Part shown: piece after piece, positions 1-16,616 of the stretch
How positions within the stretch are numbered: position 1 is the stretch's first letter
Layout of the letters: each line of letters begins with the position of its first letter
Origin: Engraulis encrasicolus
Lineage: Eukaryota > Chordata > Actinopteri > Clupeiformes > Engraulidae
NCBI RefSeq assembly: GCF_034702125.1
Contig: NC_085867.1
Span: forward strand, 42,733,983-42,797,982
Direction of reading: 5' to 3'
Length of the DNA stretch: 64,000 nucleotides
The notes under the pieces: model-generated
The model's input: the letters and a program-made list of their open reading frames with translations, nothing else
Told to the model about the DNA's origin: nothing
Database searches by the model: none
Translations under genes and position numbers: made by a program

Positions 1-218
1 CTCTTCATATTATCCACAGTTTTGTCATCTATTGGTTACCAAGATGCTGCATGTCTAAGCTCAGAAGGTGAAGTGCTGAAGCAAGATCAGTGCCAATACA
101 GTAGCTTCCAACATGAAAAGAAATCAGACAAAGAGAAACTAAGTAAATGGGAAACAAAGCTATTTTTTATCTTAAAAAATAAATACATTGATGCACAAGA
201 GACAAAGTAGCAGAACAC

Positions 219-353
219 AGGCTACTCTGTTATGGTATACCCTAGCTTCCAAAGTGGCTATAGTGACACTGAAATCCTCAAGAGCTAATAGCCATGGCCA
301 AGTTCTACCAGCATTTGGCCACAGCGCTTGGCAGGTGCCAATGTCAAGCCCTG
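219..353 (+). mobile_element. Right-end fragment of a CAGGGCTCGG hAT-like family
   Basis: Matches the right half of the intact element at 13056-13436 (shared TACCAGCATTTGGCCA, and an end AAGCCCTG). A second, more decayed copy lies at about 430-565. No target duplication remains. Confidence 0.5.
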
Positions 354-591
354 GCCATGTGATGCCATGGGTGCTGGCTCCCAATAAGGAATGGCATGGC
401 TTGATGCAACTGACATCAACTCAATGTAGGCTACTCTGATATGGCATGATACCAGAGAATAAGCTACCTGCTAAAGTGGCTTGTGATATTCATAGTGTTT
501 CCCACCACAGCTAAGTTTTATCAGAAGTTAGAACCAGTTGGCAGATGCCTATGTCAAGACCTTCCCCCACACATTCTACACTGTTCCACCA

Positions 592-742
<151 letters not shown>

Positions 743-1316
743 CCAAGCGAGCAGCACAGCTGGTGGTACAGAGTGCACTCATGTGATATGATGCCATTGG
801 TGCCACACTACACCGGTCACCATAACTCCACCACACAGCTGGTGGCACGGAGCGCGGTGACGGTCATGTCATATGATGCCATCGGGTCTCCGCCGGTCAC
901 AGTGCCCCGTAAGGAATGGCATGGGCGGCAGCCAGCTCCGTACGTGTCACAGCACAGGCGTACGTAGTATGTCACTAGGGTCAGGCCAGAGCAGGCCATC
1001 TTGACAGCTAAGGAGACAGGACCTGGGACAGTATGCCTTGCATATTATCACCCAGAGAGACTGGATAAGATATAGTAATAATACTCCCAGAATCTCTGTT
1101 ATCACTGTCCCTCACAAACCTCGTAACTCCACCTCACCTCAACTTCCCTCACTAGCAATGCAATGTTTATTTATTTAGTGGTTTTTGATAAATAATTATA
1201 GTTATGAGGTTTCTGCCGCTCAAGATTTCTTGCATACAGTTTTTGATGCAACATTTCCACTCGTCTAGGCCAGATGGTATTTATTTAGGGCAAAAGTGAG
1301 TGCTATAAATAACATT

Positions 1317-1354
1317 GCGTTTGGCGTTTGGCGTTTGGCGTTTGGCGTTTGGCG
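1317..1354 (+). repeat. Heptamer repeat (GCGTTTG)n
   Basis: About five tandem copies of a 7-bp unit. Confidence 0.85.
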
Positions 1355-1843
1355 CGGCATGGGAAGTGTTTAGGATGTAAACAGATAATGGTGCCGTGCT
1401 GCCCGTGTCAATCGTTCAGCAAGGTCAGTGAGGTGCCTCTGCTGAGTGAAAACACCAAGCCTCGCTCAGCACTCCATTTCTTTGTGCACGTCATAAGTTT
1501 CAAGTTTCAAGTTTCAAGTTTATTTATTTAACAAAGGGAGAGCATATATTACCAGCATTTAAACAAAAATGCTAACTATACAAGATTGTAGCCATTAGGC
1601 TAATTTCCATCTTTTGTCCCTTGACAGGTTTGATGTTCCTTCAAAAAATAGCTACAAGCTTCACTTGCTTTGGCTATGTCACAAATCTAGTAGTTAATTG
1701 AATGTTGTATATTTTGATTTTGTGGTGTGAGGAGTGTTTATAATAATAGTAATATTATTTAGGATATAAACAGATACAGTACAGTCAGTGTTAATTGTTC
1801 AGCAATCCCAAAGTTATGCTCAGGTCTTAAAAAGTTGATTATG

Positions 1844-2040
1844 GGGGGGAGCTGTGGCGCAGCGCGCTAAGCCCCCCACATTTGGGCTTGCATGCCCACC
1901 CACGGGGACCCTGGTTCGAGTCCGGTCATCTCCCGATCCCACACCGTCTCTCTGTCCCACTCGCTTCCTGTCACCATCTTAGACTGTCCTATCAAATAAA
2001 GGCATAAAAGCCCCAAGAAATATATTTTTAAAAAAACGAA
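1844..2040 (+). mobile_element. tRNA-headed SINE, family A
   Basis: It starts with a tRNA-like head (A box GTGGCGCAGCGCGCTAAG, B box GGTTCGAGTCC), then a body ending AAATAAAGGCATAAAAGC and an A-rich tail. A perfect 15-bp target duplication AAAAAGTTGATTATG lies at 1829-1843 and 2041-2055. Other copies: 22918 (-), 45130 (-) and, decayed, 2076. Confidence 0.85.
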
Positions 2041-2075
2041 AAAGTTGATTATGACAATAATGTAATTTATTATTG

Positions 2076-2270
2076 AAGGGTTGCTGTGGCACACCGCACT
2101 AATGCCTGGCCCCTGACCCATGAATGGGTAACTTGTCCGTGTGTTCCTAGGGTCCAGTCTGGCCTGGATCATTTCCCAACCCAAATCCAACCCAAACTCT
2201 CTCTCCCACTTACTTCCTGTCTATCTTCACTGTACTATCTCAAATAAAGGCACACAACAAGCCCATAACA
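2076..2270 (+). mobile_element. Decayed SINE related to family A
   Basis: Head GCTGTGGCACACCGCACTAA and tail CAAATAAAGGCACACAA parallel the intact copy 230 bp upstream, but the B box is degraded. Confidence 0.6.
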
Positions 2271-2375
2271 TATTTGTAAATCATATAATATATAATATAA
2301 CATAATATAATTGATGTAGCGTTCCCTAAAATTCATAGTGCTAATGTAAATGTTGCTTTTATTCTGTCTCCACAG

Positions 2376-8616
<6,241 letters not shown>

Positions 8617-9386
8617 GAGTCAACCAGGAAAAGTCGTCCCGGCCGCGAGTGCGACCTCTGGGCACGGACACCTGGCCGCAGGGACGCCTGCCTGGGGCCT
8701 CTCTGAGGTAGCGAATGACACAGTACATTTGTCTGTGTTAACTCCACACATAGAGAGTAGAATCGACACTGCACGTGTTAGCTGAGTGAGTGACCAGCAA
8801 ATTGTTGGTGTTTCAGTTATTTTGAGGTTTAAATTCGACTCTCTTAAGTGTTGATTGAATTACCACTGCTAAATGTACTGTGTAGCGAGCTACTTAGGTA
8901 GGCCCAGCCTCCTCAAAATGTCTTCATGTTCGTGCAACAGCCAACGGACAAACAAACACGCTGCCCAAGCCTGGCGTAGTCGTCATAACCACCTTTCATC
9001 GTAACATGCTTCCTGAATGGCACTTTATACCACTTCCCCTCCAAACTGGGTTTCCTATTCCTATTTTTGACCAACCGCTGGTTTGTTTTTGTTTTGTGTT
9101 TTTAGAAAGCTATCCTTGCGGAATAGAAGGGTGTGGCATTAAGAAGCATAGTTGAGCTTTTTTTGTTTTGTTTTGAGTTGTCTTGTTTTTTAAAAGAAAC
9201 GTTTTAATATTGTTATTTTATGGTGTGATATTAATTCTGTTTTTTGTCATATTGTCATATTGTCTTGTGTTTTTTATTGTTTTTATTGATTAGCTGCTCT
9301 TTGTGTTTTTCTTTTAAAGCAAAAGAGAGATGTAAAAGATGAGATCATATGACAAGAGTAGACACATTTTGGGAAGAACATGTAAA

Positions 9387-9392
9387 ATTAAA
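9387..9392 (+). terminator. Candidate proximal poly(A) signal ATTAAA
   Basis: The common variant hexamer, about 770 nt after the gene 1 stop codon. It is a hexamer match only. Confidence 0.25.
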
Positions 9393-12300
9393 GAAGATTT
9401 TTTCCAAATGCTACTGATAATAACTTGAGTTCTGAAAATATGATCAGATTTTTAAGTGCATAAGCCCATGAAACTGGTTCAGAAGCAGCTAGTAGGGGTC
9501 TGCCTCGTCCGGCCGTCTTTGGACGTGGGCATGCAGAGATACAGTAATGTTTGCGGAGGATGTTTGGAGAAGGAGAGGGTGCTTGTGAGGAGGTGAATGA
9601 ATGTGTTGGCTGATGACCAGGTATGAAGCAGTATTGCACTATGTGGGGTAGATGTGGGCTTTGAGGGACAGGAGCTCCTGCTCCTGAAATCACAATCAAA
9701 AAAAAAAAAGAAAAGAAAAAGGAAATAACAGATGACAGAATCCCTCACCTTTCAAAACCTCCATATTTTATATACAGACAAAACAAACTGTTTTATTTTT
9801 ATATGTATAGTAGAATCTACTTCTTTATGTATAGAAGATTCTACTTTAACTGTATGGAGTAGTTCTGTCAGTCACCATTTGCTTGATTGGGTTCACTTCC
9901 CATTCAACAGCATTAAGTCAGTTAAGTTTGGTAAACATGTACTTTGACTTCAGAGTAGTATGAATAATTTTTACACTTCAAATCTTATATTTAGACTTGT
10001 TTTTTTTTTACACAATATAAAGTTTTGTTTTGATTTAAACTACACAATTCGCGTCCCTTATCTGAGGAGGTTAGCAAAAATGGTCAGTGATGTTGCCATA
10101 GTTTTTTTTTTAATCACAATGTCTTTGTTTGTTTTATTTCCTTTTATATAGAATTGATTTGCTTTCAGTGCTATACGTGTCCATGCAATTAGGATGCTTG
10201 TCCTATAGGCCATTGCTGGTAGAGATATGTGGCTCTGATGCTCATACCGTACAATGCCCATGATGCCATCAAAAACCCTCTCGAAACGTTGTGAGACGTT
10301 TTATATTGTATGTATCTTTGGTTTCATGTTAAACTTTTAAACCATGTGTTTTTGGAACTTACTACAGACTCAAAGTTGCAAGTGACTCAGTTTCTTCTTC
10401 TGCAATCTCTTGCTCAAAACTACTCCACCCAGTTACTGACATTATTTTTCCAAAATGGCAATCACAGATATGTCATCATTTGTGCATAAGGATGTCGCCA
10501 TTTGTGCACGTCTACTGACCCATGGCATAGAAACCTGTGGTTTTGGTGGAGAGGGTTGAATTCTGCTTTTTAACCACTGCTTTGGTGCTTTCACGCTTGT
10601 ATTGGTATGTGTCAACATGTCTGTGAAGATTGTCATTCGTTCAGGTCATCTTATCCAAAAGTGCCCATGTAAACATGGCTAATGTCTCTTTCCATCCCAA
10701 CATTTTAGATCTATAGACGTTCTTTTAATCCAGCCAGAAAATATACAGCTTGACCCTCGGAAGGTTCTTCTATAACCCAGACATCAGATGTACAGCTGGG
10801 TGTTGTGTGGCCTTGTTGGCTTCTGGTGGTGTGCTCATATTTGACCGCATTTCACCTTTTCATTTAACGTTTTCCATTATCTTATCATGTTAAGACTGTT
10901 AATCTGGAACATATTCTCTCTGTTGAATAATGTCTTGTTGTGTGTTTGTGTGGAACACGGTTCCTCTCTGTTCAGGCTTCTTGTTAACAAAACTTGTCAA
11001 AGAAAGAGCAGGTCTCATATTTACTATCATCAATAGCAGACATGGTATGATTAACAAGGACATGGAATACACTACTCACTTCTCAATGCTGGCTTTTGGT
11101 GTCAGCAACGATTCTGTATGTTCTTGCATGCTGCTTTGAATTGAGCGCTAATTCTTATTCGGTGCTAACAAATCAGCTAATTAATGGAATTAACATTGGT
11201 AAGCGCGTACAAGCAGAAGGAATGAATATGTTTTTTTTGTTTTTTTTCGCGGTCTGAACCCTGGGTATTCTCTGCCCTTCCACTATGTTACATCACTGTT
11301 CATGCAACCCTCTCCAGTAGGTGTAGTAGAGCTTTGTGTGTTTTGCAGTTTGGTGTGCGCACAGGTTAACATTGCAGAGGCAAACGTCCAGGGTTGAGAA
11401 ATAGTCCTTCCACATATTTGTCACCTGCTAGTTCAGTCATTCAGCTGTCACCTAGTGCTACTGTATGCGGTATGTGTTGGGAGGGTAGGCAGAGGGAATA
11501 GGGAAAGGGAAGGGAAGGTTTCCCTTTTTCAATCTTATCCTGTCTTTTAGTAAACATTTAGTTTCAACAGCGGCTACAGGCAGTGGTGTATCTCACCCCT
11601 CACCCCCCACCCCAACGCCCCCATTCCTTGGTCCTTGTTCGTGACTTGTCTGCTGACTTCTGTAGTATAGCCAAAGCCAAACATTTCAGTATTACAGCAT
11701 CATCAATCGGCTTGTGTTGTGACCCTGGTATATACCGGTAGGCATGTTAGTCTTACGCCTTTCCTGTTCTTGTTGAGCACTAAGTATGCTACATCCTCTC
11801 AGAACATGTGTGTTTTGCATTACAATATGCATCAAGCCTAAAAAAATGTTTAAATGTTTTAACCATCTGGAAACCGCATTTACCTACATACTATTTATGA
11901 TATGTAACTTTGTTCCTGCTTTTCATGAAGTAACTTTTCAGATGTTATTTTAATCATAATTCAGGTTCTCAGCTGTGTGTTCAGGATTGTTGTCTCCACA
12001 TAGTAATGACATCACTGGATGCAGAGGGGTCACTGGTGTTTTTAGATGTCAGGGTGGCACACCACAGCTAATGTCTTTATTGCGTGAGGATGGTATTAAT
12101 TATGTGTACAACATGTTTTTCATTTACATGAAATTAATGTTTTGCTTATATAATCCTACAAAATAATGATATTTTAATCTATGTATATTATTATGTTTTA
12201 ATCTATATAGCTAGTGGTAGTTGTGGTAGTGCCACCTGACTTCCGCTGCTGAAAATATCAATGACCCATAGAGCAGAATGGAGTGGCCAAACTTAAGTAC

Positions 12301-12525
12301 CTGACTGTACTTTTTTTTCTGGTTGCCAAGAATGTTTACTTTTATGTCAACCCACAAGTTATGTCAATTGTTTTTCATTTTGAGAATGATTTTTATTGCA
12401 CTGTGTCAAATGAGGTTTTCTTAGCTTTTGTCTTAAAAAAAGAGAAACAAACTAAACAAAAACATAACTGTCCGTAAAGAAAATACAACTCTATGTACAT
12501 CACCTACCCATATCGCATATTTACA

Positions 12526-12563
12526 AATAAATAACAGGAAATGCATCACATATGGTCAATAAA
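12526..12563 (+). terminator. Paired AATAAA poly(A) signals
   Basis: Two canonical hexamers at 12526-12531 and 12558-12563 sit at the right edge of the repeat-poor block after gene 1, consistent with a distal cleavage site. Confidence 0.4.
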
Positions 12564-13055
12564 TTCTTTCCATGAAACAAATTGTTTGTTGAATTCTTTT
12601 TGAATGCATATGAGGTGTATTTAGCACATGTCCTGGCAAAAAGGCCATGTTTTAAGATAACACTACAACATACAGTATTTCAGGTACACTTGGTTGACAG
12701 TGGTACATTCCTTATTTCATACAACATAAAGGCATAAACACTTCGCCATATAAATTGGCTTGGATGAGTGTTTTCACAGCTTTTTAAAGGTCCAGCGTGT
12801 AACATCTTTTAGATGTTCAATATCAGCAAGTGTTATCCCTACACATAATTGTCCTCTTACCTGAATATTTTCCATCAACTTAAATTGTTCCTTCAAGTAT
12901 TCCCCTAGGCTTTAAATATTACGTTAGGAGCAAAGCTTCATAATATTCATGCACCATCTTGAAGTTTGTTACCTAATTAATGTCATGTATGGTTCTGAAG
13001 TTGTCCTTATCACCCACCACTATAGCATGACATTTTCCTCATATTGTATTGTCAC

Positions 13056-13436
13056 CAGGGCTCGGCATTAACCTTTTCACCCACCGGCTTCTATGGCTAG
13101 TGGTTTTCCCGAGTCACTAGCCATTCAGGTGTTCCACTAGCCACACCTTTTATATAGTTTTTTCTTTATCATGATAGTGTATGTCTAACCTCAGAAGCAA
13201 GATGAGGGTTTAGCTTTCTACATGGAAATATATCAAGCAAATAGAAACTGAGTTACTGAGATTTTCTTGAACTTAAATACAAACAATTCATACGGGCAGA
13301 ATAGGGTACTATGATTCGCATGTCATACCAAGGAATAAGCTGCCAGCGAAATTGGCTAGTGACACTGAGGGTATTACTAGCCGCAGCAAGTTTTACCAGC
13401 ATTTGGCCAGTTGGCAGGTGCCAGTGTCAAGCCCTG
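13056..13436. mobile_element. hAT-like element, CAGGGCTCGG ends
   Basis: Ends CAGGGCTCGGCATTAACC and (inverted) GTGCCAGTGTCAAGCCCTG, with a perfect 8-bp duplication ATTGTCAC at 13048 and 13437. 381 bp, no transposase. Confidence 0.85.
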
Positions 13437-13495
13437 ATTGTCACATCTCAGGTTTGAAGAAAGGAATGGAAATCTTACACAGTGGCCCTTTAAGG

Positions 13496-13795
13496 CAGGG
13501 GTGGGGAAGCTTTCTCATTCGAGGGGCCACTTCAGATTCTTCCAGATCCTTCGGGGCCGTTCTATGATCACAAACTAGGATTTCCCCCTGCACTTTACGT
13601 CTATATTGAGGGCAGCCACCTTAAAAACAGACCCCACCTTCTCTAGGTACCCTGAATATAACTTAATTGTATTGCAAGTGTAATTTCTGAGATTCCTTTA
13701 CAAAATATGTCATATTTCATGTGACGCTGCATAATATTAAAATTCTATCGGGGACCAGATAAAACGGCCCTCAAGACATGGGTTCCCCACCCCTG
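13496..13795. mobile_element. hAT-like element, CAGGGGTGGGG ends
   Basis: A 300-bp non-autonomous element with a perfect 8-bp duplication CTTTAAGG at 13488 and 13796. Confidence 0.9.
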
Positions 13796-13813
13796 CTTTA
13801 AGGTCACAGACAG

Positions 13814-14042
13814 GGGACTCACTAATTCGACGCCCTTTCGGTACTTACCGCTTACGTCATACGACCCTAACCCTAAACCTAACCCTAACCCTAACCTTAA
13901 CCCTAAACCTAACCCTAACCCTAACATTAACCCTAACCTTAACCCTAAACCTAACCCTAACCTTAAATCACTTGTTTGAAATGTTTGATTACCATGTGAC
14001 ATACCACGTAAGTACCGAGAGGGCATCAAACTAGTGGGTCCC
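13814..14042. mobile_element. Mutator-like inverted-repeat element with telomeric-type core
   Basis: Inverted ends of about 40 bp (GGGACTCACTA ... TCGGTACTTAC and inverse), flanked by a perfect 9-bp duplication CACAGACAG (13805 and 14043). A 9-bp target is the Mutator hallmark. The centre is 17 telomere-like hexamers. 229 bp, non-coding. Confidence 0.75.
13865..13966 (+). repeat. Interstitial telomere-like repeat (CCCTAA)17
   Basis: Exactly 17 hexamers; ten are CCCTAA, the rest single-base variants ACCTAA or CCTTAA and one CATTAA. Confidence 0.95.
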
Positions 14043-14540
14043 CACAGACAGGGCCTTTAGCCAGTATAAACCAGGCCCCATGTGCAGTACAGTACCTTAC
14101 ATGACTTCTTGCTGTCACTAATGGCTTGACACAGCCCAGCCCAGCACACTATCCTCGCTCCTGTCTGGCCAGAGGGGAGGTCACAGATTATTTTGGAAAC
14201 AGCAATGTATACTGACGGACATTGATTGTTTGTTTTTTAAGGTTTTTTTTACTGCTTTGGTCCAGGTCAGGAAGCTCCATGTACATGTAGGCCGCTGCTT
14301 ACAATGTTTTAGCGTGACAACCTCATGGGAAGCGTTAAGGGAGATTCCATAACAGAACAGGGAGGGGGGTTAGGGTCCTTGTCTTGGTATATCCTCTCGG
14401 ATTGGAGCGTTCCTCTCTGATCCTGTTGGTGTTGTGACTGTGGGGGATTTTTTTTTTTTTTTAAATAGCGATGTGGTTCACAGTCATTCTTGACATGCTC
14501 CTTCCTGAACCAGGGTTGCCGAGATACCGTATCCGCATCT

Positions 14541-14577
14541 TTAAGAGGAGTAGCTACGGAATGTACAGACATGCCTC
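14541..14577 (-). CDS. leap2: leap2 exon 3, fourth cysteine and stop
   Basis: 37 nt after acceptor cttgcag. Completing the split arginine codon gives RHVCTFRSYSS and TAA. The cysteine falls at the exact LEAP2 spacing after exon 2, which supports this junction. Confidence 0.88.
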
Positions 14578-16120
14578 CTGCAAGAATGCAAAAACAAACA
14601 CAAAAACAAACAGACAAGAATAAAGATTGGCTGAATCTGCCGTTTTGTTGAAGTGGGGTGGATCTGTATGATATGCATGTACAGGTAATAGTAATATCCA
14701 TGTACTGTAGTCACAATTTGACCCAAACAACCCAAGTTGGACAAAGAACAGAGATAATGCGAAAACAAAGGGGTTTTATCATGGAGTAGACAGAAATTGT
14801 GATTGTGTTATCAACTGTCTGGCAGACTGTATGACCCTTGACCTTTTTAAATATAACTCTGATACCTCCTGATAAAGAATTAGCATGATATGCATGTATT
14901 CCCATTGTCAGCATTTGAGGTTGTCTGATAGGCTAACAAGCACACACACACATACATGCACACACAGAGATACACTAATACTCACATACACACTATAATT
15001 TGAATTAAAAAAATAAATAATAATAATTAGAATTCTAAGATGAAAGTACTGAAAATGCATTCCAAATGTTTGGTCACATAGTAGCAGCAGTAACCTAATA
15101 AATGCAATACTTAAACATCTTTTACAGTGTTTTGTAGATTATGGCGTGCTCTTCATCCGATGGGGGGGGGTGTCTTATTAGTGTATCCTATTTTTAAGGG
15201 AGGCATTGACAGGGTTATGATGAGGTCAAGTGGGCGTTTGTTAAAAAAAAAAAAGGTTGAGTCCACAGTCTAGCCCAGTGGTTCTCAACCTTTTTTGCCC
15301 CCCTTAAAAAAAATAGGCCAAATGCCCCCCGATGGCAACACCGCCCCCTCTCAGCTGTATTCCTCTCAACGTCCCCCTAGGGCTCTCCACCGCCCCCGTT
15401 GAGAAACACTAGTCTAGCCAATGTGCTGCTACGTCCAGTATATGCTGATAGCAGTGCTCACCTGCAGTACTTTGTGCCGCACTCTGCGTGCTCCCGGCAG
15501 CTGGCCCCCAGGGGCTTGAGCATGTTCCAGCGCCACAGCAGCGAGCGCTTGGCCCGGTGAAGCAGCCCCCCCGCCCACACATCAGCATCAGCTGCACCAG
15601 CAGCAGCAGCAGCAGCAGCATCGCCCACCGGGGCACACCTCACCTGGACACATAATACACACACACACACATACGCACACACGCGCACACACACACACGC
15701 CACACCAGAGAGGGACCGTTTTAGCTCAGCTTTGGTAGGGAAAATTGCTGTCATTATGCACAAAGAAAGCTCGTTTTCCTGTATAGTGAAATGCACCATA
15801 AAGTAATAAATGAAAACACTGCACCGCTGCAAGCTACAACTGCAGAACATCAATTGCGTTTTCCATGATTTAGTGGTAGGGCCTAATTGCAACCACTTCC
15901 CCATAGCAGACGTTAATCACTTGTACACTCCAAAGCACTCTGTGACTGCCCCAATGATCATTAATGTGAAGTTTTGCAAGTGTCATTGACAGTGTCACTC
16001 TACTACATTCCTCTCCTAGGATTCCAAAATAGTCATGTTGACGCCCGTCGTTACCTGTATGGCACAGAAGAGGGTCAACAGCAAGCTGAGGGCAATCACC
16101 CGCTGATCGATAGTCTTCAT
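14541..16120 (-). CDS. leap2: LEAP2 antimicrobial/hormone peptide precursor, complete
   Basis: Coding sequence complement(join(14541..14577, 15462..15643, 16055..16120)), 94 residues plus stop. Exon 1 encodes a signal peptide (MKTIDQRVIALSLLLTLFCA). Exon 2 has a prosegment with seven alanines, the furin site RAKR, and the mature N-terminus SLLWRWNMLKPLGASC. Exon 3 supplies the last cysteine and ends SYSS. The mature cysteine spacing C-x5-C-x4-C-x4-C is exactly that of LEAP2, as is the KPxGASC block. Family knowledge: a secreted cationic liver/gut peptide, antibacterial in vitro; in mammals LEAP2 antagonises the ghrelin receptor through its N-terminus. It lies antisense between two SCARB2-like genes. 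Human LEAP2 is 77 residues; the extra length here is in the prosegment. Splice signals: gtaacg, gtgagc, tccag, tgcag. Confidence 0.92.
14578..15461 (-). other. leap2 intron 2
   Basis: 884 bp containing one 136-bp hAT-like element (15276-15411) and A/T-rich sequence; nothing else is recognised. Confidence 0.7.
15276..15411. mobile_element. Short hAT-like element in leap2 intron 2
   Basis: Ends CAGTGGTTCTCAACC and GTTGAGAAACACTA, with a perfect 8-bp duplication GTCTAGCC at 15268 and 15412. Confidence 0.85.
15462..15643 (-). CDS. leap2: leap2 exon 2, prosegment and mature core
   Basis: 182 nt, 60 codons plus two bases, between acceptor gtccag and donor gtgagc. It carries the GCT-repeat alanine run, the RAKR cleavage site and three of the four cysteines. 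Confidence 0.92.
16055..16120 (-). CDS. leap2: leap2 exon 1, signal peptide
   Basis: 66 nt, 22 codons, from ATG at 16120 to ATACAG followed by donor gtaacg; phase 0. A hydrophobic core LSLLLTLFCA follows a charged start. Confidence 0.9.
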
Positions 16121-16211
16121 GTTTGCAGAGAGGAGAGAGAGAGGAGAAGGGACAGGACAACAGCCGTGGTGCGCTCAAACAAACAGTGAGAGAGGGATAG
16201 AGGCAAGCGCT

Positions 16212-16220
16212 ATCTTTATA
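16212..16220 (-). promoter_or_regulatory. leap2: Candidate leap2 TATA box
   Basis: On the minus strand TATAAAGAT starts 100 nt upstream of the leap2 ATG. A start site about 30 nt below it would give a 5' leader of about 70 nt. Confidence 0.45.
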
Positions 16221-16482
16221 TTATTATACTGCAAGGTGGTGCTGATTACCTTATGATAAGGAGCCCCATGTACTGCGCTGTGTGTGTGTACTGTGCTATG
16301 CTATGCTGTGCTATGTGTTTGTGTGTGTGCTGTGCTGTGTGTTTGTGTGTGCTGTGCTGTGCTGTGCTGTGCTGTGATGTGTGTGTGTGCTGTGCTGTGT
16401 GTGTGTGTGCATGTGTGCTCTGCTATGCTGTGCTGTGCTGTGTGTTTGTATGTGTGCTGTGCTGTGCTGTGTGTGTGTGGGT

Positions 16483-16616
<134 letters not shown>

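Larger units (their letters stand above)
8617..12585 (+). other. scarb2: Probable long 3'UTR of gene 1
   Basis: About 4 kb after the stop codon with no recognisable transposon and no long microsatellite, in sharp contrast to the rest of the window. It is T-rich with many ATTTA-like stretches. It ends near two AATAAA signals (12526 and 12558). A proximal ATTAAA at 9387 could give a shorter form. The extent is inference from composition and signals only. Confidence 0.45.

Noticed and set aside
1844..1930. tRNA genes suggested by A and B boxes here and at 22918, 45130 and 48249
   Set aside because: The heads continue into SINE bodies and tails with target duplications, so these are SINEs.
13865..13966. 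Telomeric hexamers as a chromosome end
   Set aside because: They lie inside a small inverted-repeat element with a 9-bp duplication and ordinary DNA on both sides.
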